A DNA stretch of 64,000 nucleotides from the NCBI GenBank assembly GCA_964469215.1, contig CAYXYB010000001.1, positions 62,001-126,000 on the forward strand. Reading direction: 5' to 3'. The translations under genes and the position numbers were made by a program. Of this stretch, positions 17,445-25,901 are shown one piece after another (position 1 is the stretch's first letter; every line of letters begins with the position of its first letter). The notes beneath the pieces are model-generated. The model was given only the letters and a program-made list of their open reading frames with translations. It was not told the DNA's origin and ran no database searches. This DNA is from SKPS01 sp964469215. Lineage in GTDB: Bacteria > Bacteroidota > Bacteroidia > Bacteroidales > SKPS01.

Positions 17445-19655
17445 ATGACACGAAAAACCAATAATCCCAGACGGGGTAAAGAGAAAATAAAAAGCAACAA
17501 AACGAAGACAAGAGTTGACGTACAATACCAGCGACAAAACACTTTTGTGAAGTCAGTCCTCGATATCTTCATTCAGAACCCCTTGTATTATTACACATGC
17601 CAGCAGGTATCAACATCTTTGGGAATTAAAGACACATCGGGCAAAGAGCTGGTGCAACGCATTCTGAATGATCTTTCATCATCAGGTTCTTTGATACAAA
17701 AAGGGAAAGGGCGTTTTATCCTCAACCCTGAGGCAGACACATATCAGGATTCAACCGCAAAACTCACCGGTATTTTGGATATGAAGCGCACAGGCAAAGG
17801 ATACCTTATACCGGACGATAAAACTGAAGATGTTTATATTTCAGCATCCAACACAAACCATGCACTTGACGGCGACAAAGTTGAAGTTCATCTGTTCCCT
17901 CAGCGGCCCGGAAGAAAACGTGAAGGACAAATAGTTAAAATCATAAAAAGAAGCAGGGAAGCCATTGTAGGAGTATTACAGCTAAGCAAAAAGTTTGCTT
18001 TTGTTGTACCCGACGACACTTCTGTTCCTGTTGATATTTTTATCCCACTGTCAGGAATAAACAACGCAAAGGACGGTGAAAAGGTCATTGCAAAAATCAC
18101 CGACTGGCCAGAAAGAAGCAACAACCCGTTTGGTGAAGTGATAGATATTCTGGGTTTGCCCGGCAAAAATGAGGTTGAGATGAACTCCATACTGGCTTCA
18201 TTTGATTTTCCTTTGCGGTTCACCCCTGAAGCTGAAAAAGAGGCTGAAAAAATACCGGAACTGTTGCCTGAGCGGGAGATAAAAAAGCGTCGAGATTTCC
18301 GGGGAGAAACAACAATTACTATAGACCCTGCCGATGCAAAAGATTTTGATGATGCCCTTTCTGTAAGCAAACTAAAAAACGGTAACCTTGAGGTGGGAGT
18401 ACATATTGCTGATGTATCATGGTATGTAAAACCCGGCAGCCCCATTGACCAGGAGGGATACAGACGTGCCACCTCAGTTTATCTTGTTGACCGTACAATA
18501 CCTATGTTGCCTGAAAAACTTTCAAACATGGTGTGTTCACTCCGCCCCGACGAAGATAAATTTTGCTTCTCGGCAGTCTTCGAGATCACCCCCGCGGCAG
18601 AGGTAAAAGAGAGCTGGTTCGGCAAAACTGTTATCCGGTCGAACCGCCGATATGCATACGAAGAGGCACAACAGATAATAGAAAATGGTGAAGGGGACTT
18701 TGCAGATGAGATTCTCACTCTTCATAAACTTGCAACGATACTAAGGAAGCAAAGATTCGACAAAGGAGCAATAGCATTTCACTCCCAGGAGGTTAAATTC
18801 AATCTTGATGAAACCGGGAAACCTATTGACACCTACGTTAAAGAGTCGAAAGAAGCGAACTGGCTGATAGAGGAGTTTATGCTTCTGGCCAACAGACAGG
18901 TTGCCGAACGGATAGGAGTCGCCCGGCGAAAAAACAAGCCACCGGTATTTGTTTACCGTATCCATGATGAACCTAACAGGGAGAAACTAGAGACTTTTGC
19001 AGAATTCGTCGGCAAGCTTGGTTACAAAATGAGTATCGGATCCAGAAAAGGACTCGCCAACTCGTTCAACCACCTCTTTCAGCAGATAGCAGGAAAAGGG
19101 GAGCAAAACATGATAGAGACAATAGCTATCCGTACCATGGCCAAAGCTATTTATTCAACACACAACATTGGACATTACGGACTTTCGTTCAGGTTCTACA
19201 CCCATTTCACCTCCCCCATCCGCCGTTACCCGGATCTTATGGTACACAGGCTTCTTGAACGGTATCTCGAAGGTGGCAACACTGTAAATGGAAGTGAATA
19301 CGAAGATTATTGCGACCATTGTTCCGAGATGGAAAAAAAAGCCGCAGAAGCTGAAAGAGCATCGGTGAAGTACAAACAGGCCGAATACCTCATTGATAAA
19401 ATAGGTGAACAGTTCGAAGGTGTGATCAGTGGTGTCAGCAAATGGGGTATCTATGTTGAACTCGATAAAAACAAATGTGAAGGAATGATCCCCATAACCC
19501 GCCTCGATGACGACTTCTACACCCTCGATGAAGACAACTACCAGATTATCGGCCGCCGGTTTAAGAAAGTCTTTCGCCTCGGAGATAGAATAAGCATAAT
19601 TGTTAAGAGCATAGACCTGCAGAAGAAACAGATGACGTTTGATCTTGACAGGTAA
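17445..19655 (+). CDS. rnr: Ribonuclease R
   Basis: A 736-residue processive 3'-5' exoribonuclease of the RNB (RNase II) family, acting on structured RNA, rRNA fragments and mRNA decay intermediates. Domains in order: basic N-terminal tail (about 1-25), winged-helix RNase B OB-N region (about 28-90), cold-shock domains (about 95-225), RNB catalytic core (about 265-590) and C-terminal S1 domain (about 645-730). The catalytic acidic cluster DPADAKDFDDAL is at about 293-304, and the RNB motif FTSPIRRYPDLMVHR near 590-604 is intact. The ATG at 17445 starts a Lys/Arg-rich N-terminus usual in Bacteroidota homologues. The gene stands alone upstream of an unrelated carboxypeptidase gene (51-bp gap). 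Confidence 0.97.
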   Translation: MTRKTNNPRRGKEKIKSNKTKTRVDVQYQRQNTFVKSVLDIFIQNPLYYYTCQQVSTSLGIKDTSGKELVQRILNDLSSSGSLIQKGKGRFILNPEADTYQDSTAKLTGILDMKRTGKGYLIPDDKTEDVYISASNTNHALDGDKVEVHLFPQRPGRKREGQIVKIIKRSREAIVGVLQLSKKFAFVVPDDTSVPVDIFIPLSGINNAKDGEKVIAKITDWPERSNNPFGEVIDILGLPGKNEVEMNSILASFDFPLRFTPEAEKEAEKIPELLPEREIKKRRDFRGETTITIDPADAKDFDDALSVSKLKNGNLEVGVHIADVSWYVKPGSPIDQEGYRRATSVYLVDRTIPMLPEKLSNMVCSLRPDEDKFCFSAVFEITPAAEVKESWFGKTVIRSNRRYAYEEAQQIIENGEGDFADEILTLHKLATILRKQRFDKGAIAFHSQEVKFNLDETGKPIDTYVKESKEANWLIEEFMLLANRQVAERIGVARRKNKPPVFVYRIHDEPNREKLETFAEFVGKLGYKMSIGSRKGLANSFNHLFQQIAGKGEQNMIETIAIRTMAKAIYSTHNIGHYGLSFRFYTHFTSPIRRYPDLMVHRLLERYLEGGNTVNGSEYEDYCDHCSEMEKKAAEAERASVKYKQAEYLIDKIGEQFEGVISGVSKWGIYVELDKNKCEGMIPITRLDDDFYTLDEDNYQIIGRRFKKVFRLGDRISIIVKSIDLQKKQMTFDLDR

Positions 19656-19706
19656 GGAGGAAAGATTAGTTGCACTTGCAGATTATCTTACTAATTATAG
19701 ATTTTT

Positions 19707-20819
19707 ATGAAAGTTACTTCAGTTTTTGATTCGGGGAATATCTCAGTGGTCTCTATTGATAAAAGGGGCGATATCCGCCTAAAAATCAACAACGATACCG
19801 GAGGTGAGTTTTTTCAATGGTTTTATTTTAGGGTGGCAGATGTGAGAGGACGAAAATGTACGGTTTCCATTGTCAATGCCGGCGATGCCAGTTATCCTGA
19901 GGCATGGGACGGATATGATGTGTGCTATTCATACGACAAAATCAACTGGCAACGGCTCCCGGCAAAATATGATTCCGGTGTGCTGTCGTTTGAAATGGTA
20001 TGCGAATACGACACCATATTTTTCGCATATTTTGAACCTTACGATTATGAGCAGCATCTGAGGCTTATTTCTGCAGCTCAGATGTCGCCCTTATGCAGGC
20101 TTGAACAACCCGGTACAACCGTTCAGGGTCGCAGCATAGACCTGCTGGTTATCGGCACACCCGGTGATGGTAAAAAAAGTATCTGGATTACCGGAAGGCA
20201 ACATGCCGGTGAGCCTCAGGCATCATGGTTTATGGAGGGTCTGGTCAACAGACTATTAGATGAAAGTGATTCTGTGTCAAGAACCCTTCTGAAAAAAAGT
20301 GTCTTCTATATCGTTCCGATGGTAAACCCTGACGGTGCAGTCGCCGGCAATCTGAGAACCAACGCGTCCGGCCTCGACCTTAATCGTCAGTGGGCAAATC
20401 CCGACACCAAAAAAGCTCCCGAAGTTTTCCATATCCTTCAAAAAATGTCTGAAACAGGTGTGGATCTCAACTTCGACATTCACGGAGATGAAACTTTGCC
20501 CTACGTCTTCATATCAGGAATTGAAGGTATTCCTTCCTGGAACGATAAACTTGAAGATGAAGACCGGCTTCTCAAAAAAGCATGGATGGCCGTAAACCCT
20601 GATATGCAGATTGAGCACGGCTATCCCCGTAATGAGCCCGGCAAAGCCAATCTTGCAATTTGCTCAAAACAGGTGGGTGAAAGATTCAAATGCCTTTCCT
20701 GGACCGTTGAGATGCCATTTAAAGACAACGCCAACCTGCCCGATCCCGTCTACGGCTGGACAGCAGAAAGATGCGCCCTTCTCGGTGAATCACTGCTCAC
20801 CGCTTTATTGACCATGTAG
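19707..20819 (+). CDS. M14 family zinc carboxypeptidase, cytosolic carboxypeptidase (CCP/AGBL)-like
   Basis: A 370-residue protein. Residues about 1-125 form the N-terminal beta-sandwich domain typical of CCP-like M14 enzymes, and residues about 130-370 form the carboxypeptidase fold. Zinc ligands are His166 and Glu169 in RQHAGEPQAS and His259 in FDIHGDE; the catalytic glutamate is Glu335 in WTVEMPF. The NPDGAV and LDLNRQW substrate-binding motifs are present. There is no signal peptide, so it is probably cytoplasmic. CCP-like enzymes remove C-terminal acidic or other residues from proteins or peptides; the bacterial substrate is unknown. Its stop codon lies inside a perfect 36-bp palindrome. 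Confidence 0.9.
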   Translation: MKVTSVFDSGNISVVSIDKRGDIRLKINNDTGGEFFQWFYFRVADVRGRKCTVSIVNAGDASYPEAWDGYDVCYSYDKINWQRLPAKYDSGVLSFEMVCEYDTIFFAYFEPYDYEQHLRLISAAQMSPLCRLEQPGTTVQGRSIDLLVIGTPGDGKKSIWITGRQHAGEPQASWFMEGLVNRLLDESDSVSRTLLKKSVFYIVPMVNPDGAVAGNLRTNASGLDLNRQWANPDTKKAPEVFHILQKMSETGVDLNFDIHGDETLPYVFISGIEGIPSWNDKLEDEDRLLKKAWMAVNPDMQIEHGYPRNEPGKANLAICSKQVGERFKCLSWTVEMPFKDNANLPDPVYGWTAERCALLGESLLTALLTM

Positions 20820-20848
20820 GGGCAAAAGCATGCTTTTGCCCCTACATG
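20813..20848. terminator. Perfect 36-bp palindrome overlapping the stop codon of the M14 gene
   Basis: Bases 20813-20830 (CATGTAGGGGCAAAAGCA) are the exact reverse complement of 20831-20848, an 18-bp arm with no unpaired loop base. The TAG stop at 20817-20819 is inside the left arm. It lies between convergent genes and could act as a bidirectional terminator or form a cruciform. As the hairpin needs a few loop bases, the effective stem would be about 16 bp. Confidence 0.8.
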
Positions 20849-20912
20849 CTTTTGCCATTGCATTCTTTTGCCATTGCATTCTTTTGCCATTGCATTCTTT
20901 TGCCATTGCTAT
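20849..20912 (+). repeat. 16-bp tandem repeat, four copies
   Basis: Unit CTTTTGCCATTGCATT occurs at 20849, 20865 and 20881 exactly, and at 20897 with a change at its end. It begins exactly where the palindrome stops and shares the CTTTTGCC word with it. The last unit overlaps the stop codon of the convergent lutB-like gene. It is a candidate variable-number repeat. Confidence 0.92.
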
Positions 20913-22279
20913 CCCTTCCTCCTCTGCTGATTGAACGATGGCTCCATAAACCTTGGCAACTCCCTGCGGCTGCCCCAGCTACTTTTAAAAAACAACCTCA
21001 GGCCAATATTCTTTATGCCGGGTGAAAACATGTTCAAAATCTTCCTTTTTCCCATAATCACTTTATATCCCTTCATGACCCTTTTCTCAGCTCCCGACCT
21101 GTACCCTTCATTTACCGCATCTCCCCTGTTAAAGAGAAGTAACTTATGAATTGGTATCTTGACCGGACATACCTCAGTACACTTTCCGCATAATGTGGAG
21201 GCAAAACTAAGGTGCTTGTATTCCATTCCACGAAGATGAGGTGTGATTATTGATCCTATAGGTCCGCTATAGGTTGTACCGTAAGTATGACCCCCAATGT
21301 TCTTGTAAACCGGGCAAACATTCAGGCAGGCACCACATTTTATGCAGCGCAATGCTATACGTTGTTCTACCTTTTTAAGCAGATTTGTCCTCCCGTTATC
21401 AAGCAACACAACAAACATTTCCTGAGGTCCGTCTGTTTCTGATCCTCTTCGAGGACCCGATATAATTGAATTATAAACCGTGATCTTCTGTCCTGTCCCC
21501 ATAGTTGCAAGCAACGGAAGAAAAAAGTGCAGATCCTTGATTGAAGGTATCATCTTCTCTATCCCGGCTATCGCAATATGAATCTTCGGCCAGCTTACCG
21601 ACAGGGCTCCGTTACCTTCATTTTCCGTAAGAACAATTGATCCGGTATCGGCTATAAGAAAGTTAGCACCTGTAATACCTGCATCTGCATGTACAAACTT
21701 TTCTCTCAAAGTCTTCCTCACAAATGCCGTTATCTCCTCAGCACTGCTATCCTCGTTGAGACCGAATTTTTTGTTGAAAATGGCTGCAATATCACTCTTC
21801 GACTTATGCATCACTGGTGTGATAATATGATAGGGCTTGTCATTATCAAGTTGTACGATGTATTCCCCTAGATCTGTTTCGAGAACATTTATCCCATTAG
21901 CCTGCAACATCTGATTCAGCTCCAACTCCTCGGTAATCATCGATTTCGATTTGACCACATTTCTCACACCTCTTGTTGTAAGCACATTAACAATCTCGCT
22001 AACCGCAACCTTAGCATCATCAGCCCAGATTACCTTACCTCCACGTGCTGTAAACCGACTCTCAAATTCTATGAGCTGTTGCTCAAGATTGTTCAGGCTT
22101 TGCTCTTTCTGCCTGGCTGCACGCTTCCTCGAATGTTCAATATTACTGTATTGAAGTTCACCCCTTTTTACAGCCGCATCATAACGGCTTATATTGTAGC
22201 GGAGTATTCTTAGATGCTCCGGATCAAATGCCTTCTTTTCGGCATCAGCAAGAAAACGCTTCTCTTTCTGATTCATCAC
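20909..22279 (-). CDS. lutB: LutB/LldF-type iron-sulfur protein (lactate utilization)
   Basis: A 456-residue protein with an N-terminal LUD (DUF162) domain (about residues 60-290) and two 4Fe-4S ferredoxin-type clusters. The cluster motifs are CIKCGACLNVCPVYK (about 306-320) and LCGKCTEVCPVKI (about 357-370). A C-terminal tail region matches LutB. In L-lactate oxidation LutA, LutB and LutC form a cytoplasmic iron-sulfur flavin-independent lactate dehydrogenase complex. Neither lutA nor lutC is adjacent here. The 4-bp ATGA overlap with the upstream rpiB implies translational coupling. The last codons lie within the 16-bp tandem repeat. Confidence 0.88.
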   Translation of the reverse strand: MMNQKEKRFLADAEKKAFDPEHLRILRYNISRYDAAVKRGELQYSNIEHSRKRAARQKEQSLNNLEQQLIEFESRFTARGGKVIWADDAKVAVSEIVNVLTTRGVRNVVKSKSMITEELELNQMLQANGINVLETDLGEYIVQLDNDKPYHIITPVMHKSKSDIAAIFNKKFGLNEDSSAEEITAFVRKTLREKFVHADAGITGANFLIADTGSIVLTENEGNGALSVSWPKIHIAIAGIEKMIPSIKDLHFFLPLLATMGTGQKITVYNSIISGPRRGSETDGPQEMFVVLLDNGRTNLLKKVEQRIALRCIKCGACLNVCPVYKNIGGHTYGTTYSGPIGSIITPHLRGMEYKHLSFASTLCGKCTEVCPVKIPIHKLLLFNRGDAVNEGYRSGAEKRVMKGYKVIMGKRKILNMFSPGIKNIGLRLFFKSSWGSRRELPRFMEPSFNQQRRKG

Positions 22280-22722
22280 TTCCTGATGTCAATTTTATCT
22301 ACTCGTACCTTATGCCTTCCCCCTTCAAATGAGGTCGTAAGAAATATCTTTACCAGTTCCCTGGCCAGTTCTGATGAAATATACCTTGCCGGTAATGCCA
22401 GTATGTTGGCATCGTTATGAAGCCTCGCCATCTCAGTAATCTCCCTGTTCCAACAAACTGCCGCCCGAACTCCGGGATACTTGTTGGCCGTCATACTTAC
22501 TCCATTACCACTTCCACAAATAATAACACCTGTTGTGTGATCTCCCCTGCTCACAGACTCTGCCAAAGGATGTATAAAATCAGGATAGTCAACAGACAAG
22601 CCGCTGAAGGTGCCAAAATCATCAACAATATAGCCCGTTTCTGTCAATAATCCCTTTACCTCCTCCTTCAACCTGTATCCTGCATGATCACATCCTATGC
22701 ATACCCGATTGTTTTCCATCAT
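22276..22722 (-). CDS. rpiB: Ribose-5-phosphate isomerase B
   Basis: RpiB interconverts ribose 5-phosphate and ribulose 5-phosphate in the non-oxidative pentose phosphate pathway. At 148 residues it is the usual length for the RpiB/LacAB family. The N-terminal IGCDHAGYRLKEEV phosphate-binding motif is present. The catalytic cysteine is in IICGSGNGVSMTANK, near residue 68, and RAAVCWN and HNDANIL follow. The 3' end overlaps the start of the lutB-like gene by 4 bp, so the two form a short operon. It is transcribed divergently from nadA across a 583-bp intergenic region. Confidence 0.95.
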   Translation of the reverse strand: MMENNRVCIGCDHAGYRLKEEVKGLLTETGYIVDDFGTFSGLSVDYPDFIHPLAESVSRGDHTTGVIICGSGNGVSMTANKYPGVRAAVCWNREITEMARLHNDANILALPARYISSELARELVKIFLTTSFEGGRHKVRVDKIDIRK

Positions 22723-23305
22723 AGTTGTGTTTGTTCAACAAAAATACTGTTTTACATTTTAAATGCATCATTCAAAAAGCATGTATTTGGTGATGCTTGA
22801 GTTTTGTGTTGATTATCAATTATATATAGGTGATGTTTTTAACCAATCTTTTCATCAATTTCATCTCTATTCATTATTCACTATTCTCAAGCCTCCCGGG
22901 TAGTATTAATAACCCCGCTCTAACTGTTCAAAAGATCTTAATAACTGTTAGCTTCTTCTGATAAAATTCTCTTGCTTTTTAATAACCTTTTCTGCTTATC
23001 TGTTTTTTCATAACAAGCAAATTTTTGTTTTAGAATTTTTTAAACATCCATTAACAAGTAAACCCCGGTTATGAGCTGTGTTGATATCCGGTTTCTTTTA
23101 CCAAAAGCCGTTTTCAACCATTTGTTAATAATAACCTAATTTTTTCTTTTTCAGGGTTACATATCGGAAACAGATGTTAATTTTGTGTTATTAAAAACAG
23201 GGTTACGTTTTATTGATGTTGACATGTTTTTTTTACCAACTTTATCAACACACTGACGACGACGATTGTTTTTTATTAATTATATATTATTATTATTATA
23301 GCATC
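22723..23305. other. 583-bp AT-rich divergent intergenic region with DnaA-box-like motifs (candidate origin)
   Basis: No gene is visible. The motif TTATCAACA, one base from the DnaA box TTATCCACA, occurs at 23242-23250 on the plus strand and inverted at 23314-23322, just inside nadA. Weaker relatives appear as TGTTGATTATCAA near 22810, TGTTGATAT near 23080 and TGTTAATAA near 23125. A very AT-rich block (about 23264-23300), like a duplex-unwinding element, lies between the two best boxes. TTAATAAC words also recur between 22905 and 22990. Whether this is an origin or simply a long promoter region is unresolved. Confidence 0.4.
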
Positions 23306-24244
23306 ATGAATATTGTTGATAAGATAAAAAAGCTGAAAAATGAAAAGCGTGCTGTAATTCTTGCTCATTATTATCAAAATTCAGATATTCAGGATATTGC
23401 AGATTATGTTGGTGATAGTCTGGGCTTAGCTCAACAGGCAGAAGCTACCGATGCAGAGATGATTGTTTTTGCCGGAGTTCATTTTATGGCTGAAACAGCA
23501 AAGATACTTAATCCGGGAAAGAAGGTTCTTATGCCCGATATCGAAGCCGGATGTTCTCTGGCCTATTCATGTCCACCGGATCTTTTCAGGATGTTTCTTA
23601 ACAAATATCCTGACCATACTGTGATTTCATACATAAACTGTTCTGCAGTAATAAAAACTTTATCCGACGTGATTTGTACTTCAGGTAATGCTGTTACAAT
23701 AGTACGGTCATTTCCTGAAAACGAAAAGATAATATTTGCCCCTGATAAAAACCTGGGTGCATATATCAACAGCGTTACTGGAAGATCTATGTTATTGTGG
23801 GATGGTACCTGTGAAGTTCATGATATTCTTACTACTGACAGGATAATAAATCTTATTAATGAATATCCCGATGCAAAATTTATTGCTCACCCGGAATGTA
23901 AAGCACCGGTTCTGGAGCTTGCCGATTTTGTTGGTTCTACAACCGCAATGATAAAATATACAAGGGAAGACTCTTCTCATAAATATATCGTTGCAACAGA
24001 AACAGGTATTCTTCATCAGATGAAAAAGGAATCACCGGGTAAGGAATTCATTATTGTCCCTTCTGATGGAACATGTAGCTGTAATGATTGTCCCTATATG
24101 AAATTGAATACTATACAGAAGCTTTATCAATGTATGGTGGATGAAAAGCCTGAGATCATTCTCGATGATGAAGTAATAATGAAAGCAAAAAAGCCTATAG
24201 TAAGGATGCTTGAAATATCCAGGAAAAATAATCTCATAAAATAA
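23306..24244 (+). CDS. nadA: Quinolinate synthase A
   Basis: NadA condenses iminoaspartate with dihydroxyacetone phosphate to quinolinate in de novo NAD synthesis, using an oxygen-sensitive 4Fe-4S cluster. I start it at the ATG at 23306 (NIVDKIKKLKNEKRAVILAH follows), giving 312 residues. An upstream in-frame ATG at 23213 would add 31 AT-encoded residues unlike the family. Cluster cysteines are visible in the EAGCSLAYSC, CTSGNAV and CSCNDCPYMKLNT regions, and HPECKAPV is conserved. nadB and nadC are not in the window. nadD is at 34191, but not clustered. Confidence 0.96.
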   Translation: MNIVDKIKKLKNEKRAVILAHYYQNSDIQDIADYVGDSLGLAQQAEATDAEMIVFAGVHFMAETAKILNPGKKVLMPDIEAGCSLAYSCPPDLFRMFLNKYPDHTVISYINCSAVIKTLSDVICTSGNAVTIVRSFPENEKIIFAPDKNLGAYINSVTGRSMLLWDGTCEVHDILTTDRIINLINEYPDAKFIAHPECKAPVLELADFVGSTTAMIKYTREDSSHKYIVATETGILHQMKKESPGKEFIIVPSDGTCSCNDCPYMKLNTIQKLYQCMVDEKPEIILDDEVIMKAKKPIVRMLEISRKNNLIK

Positions 24245-24274
24245 TCATTCATAATGGAAGTTATTATTTACCTG

Positions 24275-24282
24275 TATCTTTA
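24275..24282 (+). promoter_or_regulatory. Possible -7 box upstream of the MORN-variant gene
   Basis: TATCTTTA matches TAnnTTTG with one change. It ends 4 bp before the ATG at 24287, so transcription from it would give an almost leaderless message or the true start lies a few codons later. Confidence 0.3.
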
Positions 24283-24286
24283 GGGC

Positions 24287-25822
24287 ATGAAACTGATTAA
24301 CCTTTTTATACTTATTCTTATTTTTTTTCTTCCGGTGGCTATTAGTGCCCAGGAAAATAACGACAGTGTACCTGAAGGTTTTAAACAGTTCTTTTACCCT
24401 AATGGAAAATTAAGTAGTGAAGGTGTACTTATCAATGGTAAACCGGATGGGTACTGGAAGAATTATCATGAGAACGGTAAACTGAAATCTGAAGGTAAAA
24501 GAGTTGATTTTTTACTTGATGGTGAATGGAAGTTCTATGATGAAAACGGGATTTTAAGGCTTCTGATAAACTATCAACAAGGACTAAAACAAGGAAAAAG
24601 AATAACCTGGACAGATAACGAGCGTATTGAGGAAAATTTTAAGGATGATATTAAGGATGGTCTTACTTTGTATTTTGATAATGATGGTTTTATAACTCGC
24701 AGTGTTCCTTATGAAGAGGGCAGGGAAAACGGTTTTGCTAAGATTTTCGATAAGGACAGCACCGTCATTATTCTTATGGAATACAGACGTGGAGTTGCTA
24801 TTAGCAGAGAATTTATAAACAGGTATGATAAGGATGGATTGCCTCATGGGGTATGGAAAACATTTTACCCATCAGGTGTTATTAAGGCGGATTTCAGCTA
24901 TAAAAACGGAAAACTGGACGGGTATTCCAGAAAGTACGATTGGGATGGAAATATGGTAAGTATCACCAGATATATTGACGGGGAAATGGTTGTTGACAGT
25001 GATGAGGTTTATGATCTGCAGATAAGAAGGGATTATTTTCCGGATATGCGGGTAAGGATTGAAGGAACATATCGTGATGGATTGCCTCATGGAGTGAGAA
25101 AAGAGTTTAATCCTGACGGAAGCCTTAAGGTAGCCTATCTGATGGACATGGGGCGTTTGTTGGGTTATGGTTTCCTTGACCAGAACGGAAATAAACAGGG
25201 ATACTGGAAAGAGTTTTATTCTGAAGGTGGTATGAGAGCTGAAGGTACTTATGTTGATGGAATAAGAACAGGTGAATGGACTTTCTATTTTAACAACGGT
25301 GTTGTTGAACAAAAAGGAGTTTATAACCAGAATGGGAAAGAGCAGGGTAAATGGGTATGGTACTATTCTGACGGCAAAATCAGAAGAGAAGAATCCCATA
25401 CAAATGGACGCAGAAATGGTGAAATGACAGAGTTTGGAGATGATGGTGAAATAATTGCCAAAGGTGTTTTTATTGATGACGAAGAGGATGGATCATGGTA
25501 TTACCAGGAAAATGGTTACCGTCAGGAGGGTAATTATATACAGGGAGAAAAAGATGGGGAATGGAAACATTTTTTTTCCGATGGAAAAATCAGCTTCACA
25601 GGAAAATTTATGGATGGATATCCTGATGGTAAACATTCAGAGTTTAATCCCGATGGAACTTTTAAATCAGAAGGCATTTATATCATGGGTATCAAACATG
25701 GTATCTGGAGATATTTCGATGAAACAGGCAATCTGATTATTACCATTGAATACCGCAATGGTATAGAAATAAAATACGACTATCAGCTTATAAAACCTGA
25801 AATAAAGGGATCTGAATTGTAG
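24287..25822 (+). CDS. Exported MORN-variant (YwqK-like) repeat protein
   Basis: A 511-residue protein with a signal peptide (about residues 1-21, VAISAQE). The rest consists of about 18-20 tandem MORN-variant units of roughly 23 residues with the pattern GxWKxYYxNGKLKxEGxYxxGxxDG. Similar repeats are annotated as YwqK-family proteins (sometimes named as antitoxins), but there is no toxin partner here and the secreted location argues against a toxin-antitoxin role. MORN-variant sheets form extended beta surfaces likely to bind proteins or lipids in the envelope. No specific function can be given. It sits 73 bp upstream of the PorZ-like gene, in the same direction. Confidence 0.85.
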   Translation: MKLINLFILILIFFLPVAISAQENNDSVPEGFKQFFYPNGKLSSEGVLINGKPDGYWKNYHENGKLKSEGKRVDFLLDGEWKFYDENGILRLLINYQQGLKQGKRITWTDNERIEENFKDDIKDGLTLYFDNDGFITRSVPYEEGRENGFAKIFDKDSTVIILMEYRRGVAISREFINRYDKDGLPHGVWKTFYPSGVIKADFSYKNGKLDGYSRKYDWDGNMVSITRYIDGEMVVDSDEVYDLQIRRDYFPDMRVRIEGTYRDGLPHGVRKEFNPDGSLKVAYLMDMGRLLGYGFLDQNGNKQGYWKEFYSEGGMRAEGTYVDGIRTGEWTFYFNNGVVEQKGVYNQNGKEQGKWVWYYSDGKIRREESHTNGRRNGEMTEFGDDGEIIAKGVFIDDEEDGSWYYQENGYRQEGNYIQGEKDGEWKHFFSDGKISFTGKFMDGYPDGKHSEFNPDGTFKSEGIYIMGIKHGIWRYFDETGNLIITIEYRNGIEIKYDYQLIKPEIKGSEL

Positions 25823-25901
25823 AAAATCAACCATTGACTTGTTTGAACAATAAAAGAAACCTTCTTGTGTTAAATAAGCTCAATAATTATGTAATGTGGG
25901 T

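Noticed and set aside
23213..23305. N-terminal extension of nadA from the upstream ATG
   Set aside because: The 31 added residues are encoded by AT-rich leader DNA and are unlike known NadA; the ATG at 23306 gives the normal family start.
24287..25822. Toxin-antitoxin antitoxin of the YwqK type
   Set aside because: The MORN-variant similarity is real, but the protein is exported, much longer than antitoxins, and has no toxin gene beside it.
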